Notes under the pieces: model-generated
Told to the model about the DNA's origin: nothing
Database searches by the model: none
The model's input: the letters and a program-made list of their open reading frames with translations, nothing else
Made by a program: the position numbers and the translations under genes
Origin: an uncultured Collinsella sp.
GTDB taxonomy: Bacteria; Actinomycetota; Coriobacteriia; Coriobacteriales; Coriobacteriaceae
Direction: 5' to 3'
Length of the DNA stretch: 64,000 nucleotides
Assembly: GCA_900541745.1 (NCBI GenBank)
Contig: UQLA01000008.1
Coordinates: forward strand, 37,574-101,573
Shown here: piece after piece, positions 24,218-32,745 of the stretch
Position numbering within the stretch: position 1 is the stretch's first letter
Layout: each line of letters starts with the position of its first letter

Positions 24218-24961
24218 CTAGATGTCAAAAACGTAGCGAGACCCAACGATCCGCTGACGACCGATGATAAACGGCCGCCGCTGCTCATCGAAAAAGAAGG
24301 CTTCCATATAAAACAAGGGTTCGCCAACGGGAACTGCCAACAGTCGAGCGACCTCGGGCGACGCGCACGCGATCTCGAGCGTGCACGGGTCGGTAAACGC
24401 GGGCGTGCGGCCCGTCCGGTTGCGCACGAACTCAAAAATGGATTGGTTAGATAGAGGTGCCGTTGATAGATAGGCGTTGTCCTCGTAAACATATATGTTG
24501 TTCTCGAGCATGACAGGGACGCCATCGGCAGTGCGCACACGCTCAACGCAAATCAAGTCAGTTCCAACGGGAACACCAAAGAACTGTGCTTCGGTGGAAT
24601 CCGCCGGCAGTATCTTTCTCGAAATGACGCGCGCCCCCGCCTCCATTCCGTTAACGCGGCATGCGTCCGAAAAACTCTGGACGTCATCCTTCTGGCGAAT
24701 CTTGCGCTTAAGCTTAGGGGCATTGACGAACGTGCCTTTCCCCTGCCGCTTCGTTAGATAGCCCTGCTGGACGAGCTCCTCAATAGCGCGTCGCACGGTA
24801 ACGCGGCCAACTTTATAGTTCTCAGCCAATTCGAATTCGTTGGGTATCCGCGCGCCCGCCTTGTAGGCACCGGAGCTGATTTCGTTTTTAATGATATCGA
24901 TAACCTGTTGGTACAGCGGTATCGCTGCTTTACCGTCAGTTAGCCCTTCAGTCGGTGGCAT
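24218..24961 (-). CDS. frlR: GntR/UTRA-family repressor, FrlR-like
   Basis: A 247-residue regulator. Residues 15-80 are a GntR winged helix (PLYQQVIDIIKNEISSGAYKAG, YKVGRVTVRRAIEELVQQGYL, KRQGKGTFV). Residues 95-240 are an UTRA ligand domain (HutC subfamily, VERVRTADGVPVMLENNIYV). UTRA domains bind sugar phosphates or amino acids. The neighbouring frl operon and its perfect palindrome imply that it controls fructoselysine use, with fructoselysine-6-phosphate a likely inducer (known for the family, not shown here). Confidence 0.88.
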   Translation of the reverse strand: MPPTEGLTDGKAAIPLYQQVIDIIKNEISSGAYKAGARIPNEFELAENYKVGRVTVRRAIEELVQQGYLTKRQGKGTFVNAPKLKRKIRQKDDVQSFSDACRVNGMEAGARVISRKILPADSTEAQFFGVPVGTDLICVERVRTADGVPVMLENNIYVYEDNAYLSTAPLSNQSIFEFVRNRTGRTPAFTDPCTLEIACASPEVARLLAVPVGEPLFYMEAFFFDEQRRPFIIGRQRIVGSRYVFDI

Positions 24962-24987
24962 ATACCCTCTCCCAGCACAATTACGTC

Positions 24988-25027
24988 TAAAACGGGCTTA
25001 AGGGCATTCAACAAGCCCTTAAGCCCG
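24988..25027 (-). terminator. intrinsic terminator after the HAD phosphatase
   Basis: A perfect 13-bp stem CGGGCTTAAGGGC (24993-25005)/GCCCTTAAGCCCG (25015-25027), followed on the minus strand by TTTTAG. It lies between the HAD gene at 25112 and frlR. Confidence 0.8.
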
Positions 25028-25111
25028 CATTAGCATTAAGTATGCTTGCTGCCGCACCAAAATGTCGGGTATTTACTCATCAGACCCGAAAAACGCGCAA
25101 CTACCGCGCTC

Positions 25112-25771
25112 CTAAGAAAGCGTGAGCAGCTCCGGCAGCTGGTCGATAATCTTGTCCGCGGCATCCTGGCTAAAGCCAAAGCGTTCCTCGCGCTTGGCAA
25201 TGACTGTCAGACCGGCTCGCTTGCCGGCAGTGATGCCAGGCACCGAGTCCTCAACGCAGCAGCAGCGATTCGCGGGCAGCCCCAGCAGATCCAGCGCATG
25301 CAGGTAAATGTCGGGCTCGGGCTTGCTCTCCTTAAACTGCTCGCCGCTCACCACATACTCAAAGGCATCCGACAGCCCGCATGCGTTGAGCACTTCCTCG
25401 ATGCTAACCATGGGAGACGAGCTGGCAAGCGCCACGCGAACGCCACGGCGCGGCAGCTCTCGAATCGTATCCACGGCGCCTGGGTTAATCAAAGCCTGAT
25501 AGTCGCGCGGACGTTTATGCGCCCACTCGTCCCAACGGGCCAACGCTTCCTCGCCAGTGAAATGCCCCTTACCGGCGCGCTCAAACCAATCGACCAGCAT
25601 ATGCAGGAAGAACTGATGGGAGGTACCGACCTGCCCATTCAGCTCCTCTTGAGTCAGATTAAGCCCCAGCTCCTTGGCAAACGCGGCAGTCTCGCCCAAG
25701 TAGTAATACTCGGTATCGACAATGACGCCGTCCATGTCAAAGATAACGGCGTCGAACGGAAATGCGGACAC
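25112..25771 (-). CDS. HAD-superfamily phosphatase / beta-phosphoglucomutase-like
   Basis: A HAD subfamily IA protein of 219 residues: FDAVIFDMDGVIVDTE (catalytic Asp pair), VALASSSPMVSIEEVL (motif II), FKESKPEPDIYLHAL (motif III Lys) and CCVEDSVPGITAGKRAG (motif IV). The cap insert is helical, as in beta-phosphoglucomutase or sugar-phosphate phosphatases. The GTG at 25771 follows AGGGAGG and gives the standard N-terminus; the longer frame to 25819 has no supporting site. Substrate unknown. Confidence 0.82.
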   Translation of the reverse strand: MSAFPFDAVIFDMDGVIVDTEYYYLGETAAFAKELGLNLTQEELNGQVGTSHQFFLHMLVDWFERAGKGHFTGEEALARWDEWAHKRPRDYQALINPGAVDTIRELPRRGVRVALASSSPMVSIEEVLNACGLSDAFEYVVSGEQFKESKPEPDIYLHALDLLGLPANRCCCVEDSVPGITAGKRAGLTVIAKREERFGFSQDAADKIIDQLPELLTLS

Positions 25772-25786
25772 GGCACCCTCCCTAAC

Positions 25787-25813
25787 AAAAGGACGCCCGC
25801 GAGCAGGCGCCCG
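25787..25813 (-). terminator. terminator after the Cof-type phosphatase
   Basis: Minus-strand stem GGGCGCC/GGGCGTCC with a TGCTCGC loop, running into TTTTGT. It lies between the two HAD genes. Confidence 0.65.
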
Positions 25814-25835
25814 AATCATGCATTAATCGGCGATT

Positions 25836-26678
25836 CTAGCCCAGCAGCTTATCCAGCGCCACCGCAATACCATCTTCGTTGTTATTGGCGGTCACCATCT
25901 GGGCCACAGCCTTAACCTCATCGACGGCGTTGCCCATGGCTACACCCGTGCCGGCCCACTCAATCATGGACTTGTCGTTCTGGCCGTCGCCAAACGATAC
26001 GACCTCGCTGGCATCGATGCCGAGCTTGGGCAGAGCACCCTCAAGCGCGCGGGCCTTGTCGATACCGGGCGCCGTGTACTCAAAGTACCAGTCAGCCGTA
26101 AACATGCCCGAAAGCGTCTGGGTAAAGGGCGCATACATCTCCTCGTAATGCGCCTGCAGATAGGCAGGGTCGCCCGCGGTGAGTAGCTTGTCCACGGGAT
26201 AAGCATCAGCGACCTCATGCAGGCTCTCCACCTCGCGAATCTTAAGATCACACGCGTCGCGCTCATACTTGACGATATTCTTCTGCGAGCCGTCAGGCAG
26301 CGTGATCATGCAATGGTACGAATCCTCGACGTGCAGATCGCGACCGAGCGAAATCATAGGGATCACGTCAAAATTACGCAGGTGATCAATCAGGCGATGC
26401 AGTTCGTCAGCCGGCATGGCCTGGTCAAAAAGGACCTCATCGGTCTGGGCATCGACGACGTGAGCGCCATTGAAAGCGACCAGCAGACCGTCATGGTTTT
26501 GAAGATCGAGCTCCTGCGCCAAGGCGTGCAGCCCCCATGCGGGACGGCCCGAAGCCAAAATGAGCTTAATGCCCGACTCCTGCGCCGCAAGCAGCTTCTC
26601 GCGCGTACGCGGGCTAATCACTTTCTGGTCGTTGGTGAGCGTACCGTCGATATCCATCGCGATCGCTTTAATTGCCAT
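25836..26678 (-). CDS. Cof-type HAD-IIB sugar-phosphate phosphatase
   Basis: A 280-residue HAD-IIB protein with IKAIAMDIDGTLTND (motif I), LILASGRPAWGL (motif II), a large alpha/beta cap, and VVSFGDGQNDKSMIEWAGTGVAMGNA (motif IV). Cof/YidA-type enzymes dephosphorylate sugar phosphates or flavin nucleotides; the substrate is not predictable. It starts AIKAIAMDIDG directly, the family's usual beginning, after AAGGAGG. Confidence 0.87.
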   Translation of the reverse strand: MAIKAIAMDIDGTLTNDQKVISPRTREKLLAAQESGIKLILASGRPAWGLHALAQELDLQNHDGLLVAFNGAHVVDAQTDEVLFDQAMPADELHRLIDHLRNFDVIPMISLGRDLHVEDSYHCMITLPDGSQKNIVKYERDACDLKIREVESLHEVADAYPVDKLLTAGDPAYLQAHYEEMYAPFTQTLSGMFTADWYFEYTAPGIDKARALEGALPKLGIDASEVVSFGDGQNDKSMIEWAGTGVAMGNAVDEVKAVAQMVTANNNEDGIAVALDKLLG

Positions 26679-27167
26679 ATGTGCCTCCTTGCATCGTTTT
26701 TATCGCGCACTATCTTATCCGAGCCGGGGCACGTTCGCACAGCGCGCGCATGACGGTTGCAAAACCACCCCATTTGAAACAAACGCAAAAAAGTACTTGC
26801 AAAGACGCGTTCCGACATATAAGTTGATAAAAGACCGCCGTTGCGGTTTTAAGTAGATCGAGCATATGAAGTTTGAGTTTTAGCGTGTAAGAGAAAGAAG
26901 ATCGGCAAAGTACAGCCCCAAACGCAATGACAACTTAATGAGGTAACTGCCACATGTGAGGCACCCAGGGCATTGCTGTCTCGATTTTGAGCACGATGCC
27001 TTCCGCCTTGCATGGGCCGTTCCATCCCGCCCCTGCAGCAACTGCCTCACGGGCTCATTGAAAACCGCATAGCACCCCAACGTCAGCACATCACCCACGG
27101 CAAGCACATCACTCACGACAACCAACACATCAACAAACAGCACGAACATCAACCGATTGGAGAAGCT
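26679..27167. other. 489-bp leader/intergenic region upstream of the ClpP-VirD4 cassette
   Basis: No gene is supported here. A weak plus-strand promoter can be read, -35 TTGCAA (26797-26802) with -10 ATAAGT (26819-26824), spacing 16. That would give a leader of about 340 bases before the gene at 27168. The distal part (27080-27160) has irregular short repeats of the ACATCAC/CACATCA type. No riboswitch or perfect palindrome is visible. Confidence 0.4.
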
Positions 27168-28058
27168 ATGGAAAACCACCACGCTGAAGACGGCGATAAG
27201 AAAAGCATTCTGGATGCCCGCATTGAGCGAGCATATGCAAACGAATATGACGCCGCCTTTGCCGCCGCGACCATCAAGAACTACGCGTCGCTACCGCTCG
27301 CGACGATCTTGGCCGACCACCCTCAACTGCTGAAGCGCTGCACAAAGATCATGGGCGACCCCGACATTCGCAAGCTGACAGACCCCTATGCCCCAAAACG
27401 CGACAACGATTCGTACGTTCTTACCGTAGGCTGCCTAGCCCATATGCTTACGGCGCTCGACACGAAACTCAAGCTCGAATGGGAACCCGACGAGCGTCAT
27501 GAACTCGAAAGCAAGCGGAACACCCTGCGCACCGCACTGTTCCTTCCGTTGGACGGCCTCAAGCGCTGCAACGTCGAGCTCAATACACAGGCGCGGCAAA
27601 AGCCCGGGACCACGGGGCAGAAAACTCCAAGACCCCATGCGGCCATCGTCGACCGCAACCGATATAACCGCATGACCGCGCACTTTTCTGCCGAGGGAGC
27701 AGCCATAAGGACGCTGATCGACCTGCTGTGCCTCCTGAGCATCAACGAGCTATTTGAGGGCTATCTCGCCCTTGTTCCCGCGACGGCACCCAAGTCGGTA
27801 GCAAAGATCATCGAGACCTGCAGACGCCAGTTTGAGCGCCATCGCAATGGCAGCGAGATGAACGCCAGCATCGCGCAGTACTACGCGGCTCATTACAAAA
27901 AAGACGGATGTGCCCCTGTCGAGCATCAGCTGCGGCTCGCCTACACCACGCCCGTCGCAACGCTCCATCGCTTTGGAGCCCTTGGCGCTTGCGAGCCGCA
28001 CGAACAGGCAGCCTGCCCCACAACCGAGCTCGATCTCAGGCTCGGACGAACCCTGTAG
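27168..28058 (+). CDS. unknown protein, first gene of the ClpP-VirD4 cassette
   Basis: A 296-residue protein I do not recognise. It is soluble-looking and mostly helical (ILDARIERAYANEYDAAFAAATIKN-type heptads at the N-terminus). The central part is rich in basic and polar residues (KPGTTGQKTPRP, VDRNRYNRMTAHF), followed by a hydrophobic helix LIDLLCLLSINELFEGYLALV. There is no catalytic motif. The ATG at 27168 follows TTGGAGAAGC; the longer frame to 27012 runs through low-complexity sequence. The ClpP-like gene follows after 63 bases. Function can only be guessed from the neighbours, perhaps as substrate or adaptor. Confidence 0.75.
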   Translation: MENHHAEDGDKKSILDARIERAYANEYDAAFAAATIKNYASLPLATILADHPQLLKRCTKIMGDPDIRKLTDPYAPKRDNDSYVLTVGCLAHMLTALDTKLKLEWEPDERHELESKRNTLRTALFLPLDGLKRCNVELNTQARQKPGTTGQKTPRPHAAIVDRNRYNRMTAHFSAEGAAIRTLIDLLCLLSINELFEGYLALVPATAPKSVAKIIETCRRQFERHRNGSEMNASIAQYYAAHYKKDGCAPVEHQLRLAYTTPVATLHRFGALGACEPHEQAACPTTELDLRLGRTL

Positions 28059-28121
28059 CCCGCCAGCCCCTCCGTGGGCAGCGACTCTATTCCACAACAC
28101 CACCAACAGAAAGGAGTCCTC

Positions 28122-28739
28122 ATGGACACCAATCATTCCCCCATCATCAGCCCCCTCACCATGCGTGAATCCGCCCGAGGTATCACGCTCACCAGCATTT
28201 ACGATGAGATGCTCGCCCGTCGCGAGCTCTCCGTCATGGGAAACATCGAAACCCCGATGGCCCACGACCTATGCCAGCAGATTCGCCTGCTCGATGCCAC
28301 CGACCCCAGCCGCCCCATCACCATATTTGTCGCCAGCGCCGGCGGAAGCGTGCGATCGGGTCTTGCGATCTATGACGCCATGCGCCTCGCATCGTGCCCC
28401 ATCCGCACCGTCTGCCTGGAATTCGCCGCGTCCATGGGCGCCGTGATCTTTATGGGCGGCGACGATCGCCGTATGGCGCCCCATGCAGAGCTCATGATTC
28501 ACGACCCGCTGATCCCCCAGGGGGCAGGCGGCTCGGCACTTGCGCTGCAGGAAACCAGCCGGCGTCTCATGCAGACCCGCAAGACCCTCACGCAAATCCT
28601 CTCGGATCGCAGCGGCCTCACGCCCAAGCGCATCCAGTCCCTCACTGCAAAAGACACCTACCTTTCGGCCGAGCGCGCCGTCGAGCTCGGCTTTGCCCAC
28701 GAAATCCTCTCGGCCACCAAGGAGGTCGCCCATGTCTAA
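28122..28739 (+). CDS. ClpP-like serine protease
   Basis: A ClpP/crotonase-fold peptidase of 205 residues. The triad is intact: Ser104 in FAASMGAVIFMGG, His127 in AELMIHDPL, and Asp178 in KDTYLSAERAVELGF, with ClpP-like spacing (23 and 51 residues). FVASAGGSVRSGLAIYD forms the oxyanion region. It is shorter in the N-terminal part than housekeeping ClpP and has no signal peptide or membrane segment. ClpP needs an ATPase to feed it; here the partner gene is a VirD4-like ATPase whose ATG overlaps this stop by 8 bases, not a ClpX/ClpA. AAAGGAG precedes the ATG at 28122. ClpP-like proteases also occur in integrative elements of Firmicutes. Confidence 0.85.
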   Translation: MDTNHSPIISPLTMRESARGITLTSIYDEMLARRELSVMGNIETPMAHDLCQQIRLLDATDPSRPITIFVASAGGSVRSGLAIYDAMRLASCPIRTVCLEFAASMGAVIFMGGDDRRMAPHAELMIHDPLIPQGAGGSALALQETSRRLMQTRKTLTQILSDRSGLTPKRIQSLTAKDTYLSAERAVELGFAHEILSATKEVAHV

Positions 28740-30036
28740 CCTCGCCAGCCGCCTCGCCGCATCTGAGTCCGCATCGTCCACCATCCTCGCCAAGGATCGA
28801 ACGCTTTCCTGCGACACCCGCCAAACGGGACTCAACAACAATGCACTTGTGATCGGCCCCTCGGGAGCCGGCAAGACCCGAAACGTCCTCAAGCCCAACC
28901 TGCTGCAAATGAACGCAAGCTACATCGTGCTCGACACCAAAGGCACGCTCTGTCGCGAAGTGGGACCCGTGCTGGCAGCCCACGGTTACCGCGTGCAATG
29001 TCTCAACTTCGCCGACCTCAACACCGTCCCGGCCCTTGCGCCCGGCATCGAGCGCTGCGGCTACAACCCCCTGAGGCACATTCGCCGCAAGGCGGACGGC
29101 AGGCCCAACCAGCAGGACATCCTCTCGGTGGCAAAGGCCATCTGCCCCATCGAGGACAACAACCAGCCTTTTTGGGATCATGCAGCGGCAAACCTGCTGT
29201 CGTGTCTTATCGCCTACGTCACCGAACAGCTACCTGCCGACGAGCAGACGATCAGCTCGGTCATCAAGCTAATCGAGCACCTGCAGGACGGTGCCACGAG
29301 TCGATTGTTTGACGACCTGATCACGACCGACCCCCAAAGCTATGCCCTCTCGCTATGGCGGCGCTACGCCATTACGCAAAATGCCGAGCGTATGCACGCG
29401 AGCATCGTCGGCATCCTTGCCGAAAAGGTCATGTGTCTGGGATTCGACGGTGCGGCACAGCTCTATCGTGAGTGCCATCAGGTGGACTTCGCTTCCATGG
29501 GACACACCCCCTGCGCCCTGTTTGTAACCGTGAGCGATATTGACCGCAATCTCGATCCGCTGACCGGCCTCTTTATTTCGCAGGCGTTTATGGGCCTCAT
29601 TCGTGAGGCCGATAGGCAGCCCAACGGCAGCCTGCCCGTGCCCGTGCGCTTTATGCTCGATGACTTCGCAAATCTGCAGATCACCCAGATCGACAACGTG
29701 CTCTCGATTATCCGAAGCCGCAACATCTGGGCAACGCTGCTGCTGCAGTCGACCAACCAACTCGATGCGCTCTATGGCGAGGCACGCGCACGCTCCATCA
29801 TGGGCAACTGCGACACGCATCTGGTGCTGGCGTTCCAGGATCCCGAGAGTGCCCGGGTGTTTTCCGACCGCGCCGACGCGCTGCCCAGCACGCTCATGGC
29901 GACGCCGATCGATCGCTCGTGGCTCTTTGTACGCGGTCGCACTCCCGAACAGGTCGAGCGCTTTAGGCTCGAAGACCATCCGCTCTACGGGGAGCTGCCC
30001 GAGGCGCAGCGAGGCCATGCGGAGGCCGAGATCTAG
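28732..30036 (+). CDS. VirD4/TraG-like coupling ATPase lacking membrane anchor
   Basis: A 434-residue RecA-like ATPase of the VirD4/TraG group, closest in pattern to the CD1115-type proteins of Firmicutes conjugative elements. LAKDRTLSCDTRQTGLNNN leads into Walker A GPSGAGKT (residues 42-49), then NASYIVLDTKGTL. Walker B is VRFMLDDFANL (306-313), and the sensor segment LLLQSTNQL. VirD4 proteins normally carry N-terminal transmembrane helices; this one starts about 35 residues before Walker A and has none. The start is fixed by AAGGAGGTCGCCC before the ATG at 28732, overlapping the clpP-like gene. No relaxase, type IV secretion gene or att site lies nearby. Confidence 0.85.
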   Translation: MSNLASRLAASESASSTILAKDRTLSCDTRQTGLNNNALVIGPSGAGKTRNVLKPNLLQMNASYIVLDTKGTLCREVGPVLAAHGYRVQCLNFADLNTVPALAPGIERCGYNPLRHIRRKADGRPNQQDILSVAKAICPIEDNNQPFWDHAAANLLSCLIAYVTEQLPADEQTISSVIKLIEHLQDGATSRLFDDLITTDPQSYALSLWRRYAITQNAERMHASIVGILAEKVMCLGFDGAAQLYRECHQVDFASMGHTPCALFVTVSDIDRNLDPLTGLFISQAFMGLIREADRQPNGSLPVPVRFMLDDFANLQITQIDNVLSIIRSRNIWATLLLQSTNQLDALYGEARARSIMGNCDTHLVLAFQDPESARVFSDRADALPSTLMATPIDRSWLFVRGRTPEQVERFRLEDHPLYGELPEAQRGHAEAEI

Positions 30037-30107
30037 GCGCAGGGTTCTCGCAGCGCGCGGCGCCCCGGCGATGTTCCACAAAAGCCGTGCGTCCCGGGAC
30101 CACGGCA

Positions 30108-30144
30108 AAGCAAAGGGGCCCGCATCCGATAGGATACGGGCCCC
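30108..30144 (-). terminator. terminator of pgi
   Basis: GGGGCCCGCATCC (30115-30127) pairs with GGATACGGGCCCC (30132-30144), 12 of 13 pairs, with TTTGCTTTG on the minus strand. It also closes the gap to the convergent VirD4-like gene. Confidence 0.8.
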
Positions 30145-30177
30145 TGACTATAAGGCGCGATACGTTAACAGCAGCGA

Positions 30178-31872
30178 CTACTTGCGATGCGCGCGATAGA
30201 ACTCGATGAGCGCCTGGGTCGAAGCGTCCTGCTCGGCCTTGGCGGCGTCGTCGTGGAAGGCCGGGGTGATCTGCTTGGCAAGCTGCTTGCCCAGCTCGAC
30301 GCCCCACTGGTCGTAGGAGTCGATGCCCCAGACCGTGCCCTCGACAAACGTAATGTGCTCGTACAGGGCGATGAGCTCGCCGAGTGCGAACGGGGTCAGC
30401 GTGTCGCCGAAGATCGAGGTCGTCGGGCGGTTGCCCTCAAAGCAACGGGCCGGGACGATCTGCTCGGGCGTGCCCTCGGCGCGCACCTCATCGGCCGTCT
30501 TGCCAAAGGCGAGCGCCTTGGTCTGGGCCAGGAAGTTGCCCAGGAACAGCTCATGCACGTCCTGGCCGCTATCGGTCGCAGGGTTGGCGGTATTGGCGAA
30601 GGCGATGAAATCGGCCGGGACCACCACGGTGCCCTGATGCAGCAGCTGGTAGAAGGCGTGCTGACCGTTGGTGCCGGGCTCGCCCCAGAAGATCTCACCG
30701 GTATCGGAGGTCACGGCGCTGCCGTCCCAGCGGACGTGTTTGCCGTTGGACTCCATGGTGAGCTGCTGCAGGTAGGCCGGGAAGCGGTGCAGGTACTGGC
30801 AGTACGGCAGCACGGCGTGGCTCTTGGAACCGAAGAAGTTGACGTACCAGACGTTGAGCAGGCCCATCAGCGCGACGGCGTTGTTCTCGAGCGGGGTGTT
30901 GCAGAAGTACTCGTCGATGACGTGGAAGCCCTCGAGGAACTGCTGGAAACGCTCGGGGCCGAGCACGACGATCAGCGACAGGCCCACGGCGGAGTCGACG
31001 GAGTAGCGGCCGCCGACCCAGTTCCAGAAACCGAAAGCGTTGGCGGGGTCGATACCGAAGGCCTCAACCTTCTCGAGTGCGGTGGAGACGGCGACGAAGT
31101 GCTTTGCCACGGCCTCGGCGTTCTGCTCATCGGAGCCGTCAATGGCGCCCTGAGCCTTGAGCTGCTCGAGCATCCAGGTCTTGACCTCGCGGGCGTTGGT
31201 GAGGGTCTCGAGCGTGGTGAAGGTCTTGGAGACGATGATCACGAGCGTGGTCTCGGGATCCAAACCCTTGAGCTTCTCGGCCTGGTCGTTGGGGTCGATG
31301 TTGGAGATATAGCGGCAGTCGATACCGGCGTCGGCATAGGGACGCAGAGCCTCGTAAGCCATGACCGGGCCCAGATCGGAGCCGCCGATGCCGATGGACA
31401 CCAGATGCTCGATCTTCTTGCCGGTAACGCCCTTCCACTCACCGGAGCGCACGCGCTCAGCGAAGGCATACATGCGGTCGAGGACCTCGTGCACGTCGGC
31501 GACGACGTCCTGGCCGTCGACGATGAGCTGACCCTTCTCGCTTGCCGGGCGACGAAGCGCGGTGTGCAGGACGGCGCGGTCCTCGGTGGTGTTGATGTGC
31601 TCGCCGGAGAACATGGCGTCACGGCGCTCCTCGAGCTTCACCTCGCGGGCAAGATCGCACAGCAGCTTGACGGTCTCATCGGTCACCAGGTTCTTCGACA
31701 GATCAAAGTGCAGGTCACCGGCGTCAAAGCTCAGCTTGTTCACGCGCTCGGCATCGGCGGCGAACCAGGCCTTGAGGTCGATACCATCGGCCTCGAGCTT
31801 CTCCTGATGAGCCTCGAGTGCCTTCCAAGCGGCAGTCGACGTAGCATCGATAGGTGCGGCAACAGTTGCCAT
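30178..31872 (-). CDS. pgi: glucose-6-phosphate isomerase
   Basis: PGI interconverts glucose-6- and fructose-6-phosphate. The 564-residue protein has SIGIGGSDLGPVM, the SIS sugar-phosphate loop VIIVSKTFTTLETLTN, GGRYSVDSAVGLS (family signature), and SYDQWGVELGKQLAKQI near the C-terminus with the catalytic Lys. The start MATVAAPIDAT at 31872 follows AGGAGG. It is monocistronic, with its own terminator. Glucose-6-phosphate from the frl pathway would enter here. Confidence 0.95.
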   Translation of the reverse strand: MATVAAPIDATSTAAWKALEAHQEKLEADGIDLKAWFAADAERVNKLSFDAGDLHFDLSKNLVTDETVKLLCDLAREVKLEERRDAMFSGEHINTTEDRAVLHTALRRPASEKGQLIVDGQDVVADVHEVLDRMYAFAERVRSGEWKGVTGKKIEHLVSIGIGGSDLGPVMAYEALRPYADAGIDCRYISNIDPNDQAEKLKGLDPETTLVIIVSKTFTTLETLTNAREVKTWMLEQLKAQGAIDGSDEQNAEAVAKHFVAVSTALEKVEAFGIDPANAFGFWNWVGGRYSVDSAVGLSLIVVLGPERFQQFLEGFHVIDEYFCNTPLENNAVALMGLLNVWYVNFFGSKSHAVLPYCQYLHRFPAYLQQLTMESNGKHVRWDGSAVTSDTGEIFWGEPGTNGQHAFYQLLHQGTVVVPADFIAFANTANPATDSGQDVHELFLGNFLAQTKALAFGKTADEVRAEGTPEQIVPARCFEGNRPTTSIFGDTLTPFALGELIALYEHITFVEGTVWGIDSYDQWGVELGKQLAKQITPAFHDDAAKAEQDASTQALIEFYRAHRK

Positions 31873-31999
31873 AGAGTCCTCCTCAGCATACGGGCGCACG
31901 CCTCCATGCACCCGGACATTCAGATGGCACTATTCTAGCGCAGGTCAAGACTACAATCAGCGAGCGTTGCCAATCGGCCCCCAAACGGCAACCGATCAA

Positions 32000-32061
32000 A
32001 AAGGGACAGGCTTATTTTGGCAGGTCAAACGCTTTACCAACCAAAAATAACCCGTCCCTTT
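32000..32061. repeat. 62-bp palindromic element
   Basis: The left arm starting AAGGGACAGGCTTATTTTGG (32000-32020) and the right arm (32041-32061, reading CCAAAAATAACCCGTCCCTT) are inverted copies with about four mismatches. A related piece ACCTGCCAAAAAAGGACAGG lies at 32724-32743, on the other side of the 32072-32647 gene. Confidence 0.55.
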
Positions 32062-32071
32062 ATGGCAAATA

Positions 32072-32647
32072 TTAGGCCGCGACGCAGACGCTACCGAGCA
32101 ACTCACGCAGAGGAGACCCGATGCCCTCCAGCAGTTCGGGTGCGATAATGGCAAAAACGGGAACCTCGCCGGCTCCCACGACGGCAGGCACCTTGCCCTC
32201 CGAGACAATGCATCCATAAGGCACAAAGCCGTCTTCGCCGGCATCGAGCGCCGCCATGCGACGCGCGAGCTCGCGCGCAAAGCCAGCAGTATCGGCATCG
32301 CCAATCGCCAGGACAAAGTCCACGCCTTCGTCGGTCGCCAGGGCCACGGCTTCGTCGATCAGCTCGTCTCCCCCGTCGCCCTCAAACGAGCCGCAGCGGA
32401 AAAGCACACGCTCGAGCAGGGCTCGATCAAGCGAGCCAAGTGCCGCCGAGACAAGCCCATCGCGTGTATGCTTGTCGCCGCCCAGCACGACCAGCGCCTT
32501 GGTGCCACCGTAGTGAGCGACCAATCGTCCGCACCAGCGAGCCACGTCTCCATCCGCAACAAGACGCGTCGGCATACCAAACCCATAGTTGACCATCGTT
32601 TCCACAACCCTTCCATGCGCATAGGCGGTATCAATCGTTAGGCTCAT
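32072..32647 (-). CDS. short protein resembling the NAD-binding half of iron-containing alcohol dehydrogenase
   Basis: A 191-residue protein. MVNYGFGMPTRLVADGD and KALVVLGGDKHTRDGLV resemble the start of Fe-dependent alcohol dehydrogenases (FxYxxPTxIxFG, then KxLLVxGGGSxKxxG). ATDEGVDFVLAIGDADTAGFA stands where the GGGSxxDxAK loop would be, so the phosphate loop is degenerate. The whole C-terminal metal-binding domain with its three histidines is absent. It therefore cannot be an active alcohol dehydrogenase; it may be a truncated gene or a reused Rossmann-like domain. It is flanked by palindromic repeats on both sides. Confidence 0.6.
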   Translation of the reverse strand: MSLTIDTAYAHGRVVETMVNYGFGMPTRLVADGDVARWCGRLVAHYGGTKALVVLGGDKHTRDGLVSAALGSLDRALLERVLFRCGSFEGDGGDELIDEAVALATDEGVDFVLAIGDADTAGFARELARRMAALDAGEDGFVPYGCIVSEGKVPAVVGAGEVPVFAIIAPELLEGIGSPLRELLGSVCVAA

Positions 32648-32745
32648 GCTACAAAGCGAGGTTTTCCGAGCTGTTTCGCACTCTTTAGAGCTGCGTTAAA
32701 ACCCGATCCAACCGCACGACCATACCTGCCAAAAAAGGACAGGTT

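Noticed and set aside
27080..27160. CRISPR-like or iteron-like short repeats (CACATCA, ACATCAC)
   Set aside because: Units are irregular in length and spacing, with no spacers and no cas or rep genes nearby.
26880..27182. 100-codon hydrophobic open frame on the minus strand before the ClpP-VirD4 cassette
   Set aside because: Its hydrophobic look comes from the complement of the ACATCAC-rich leader; no ribosome binding site or family likeness.
27168..30036. Complete integrative conjugative element
   Set aside because: Only a coupling-ATPase-like and a ClpP-like gene are present; no relaxase, channel, integrase or flanking direct repeats, and the flanks are housekeeping genes.
30187..31938. 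583-codon open frame opposite pgi
   Set aside because: Antisense shadow of a clear glucose-6-phosphate isomerase.
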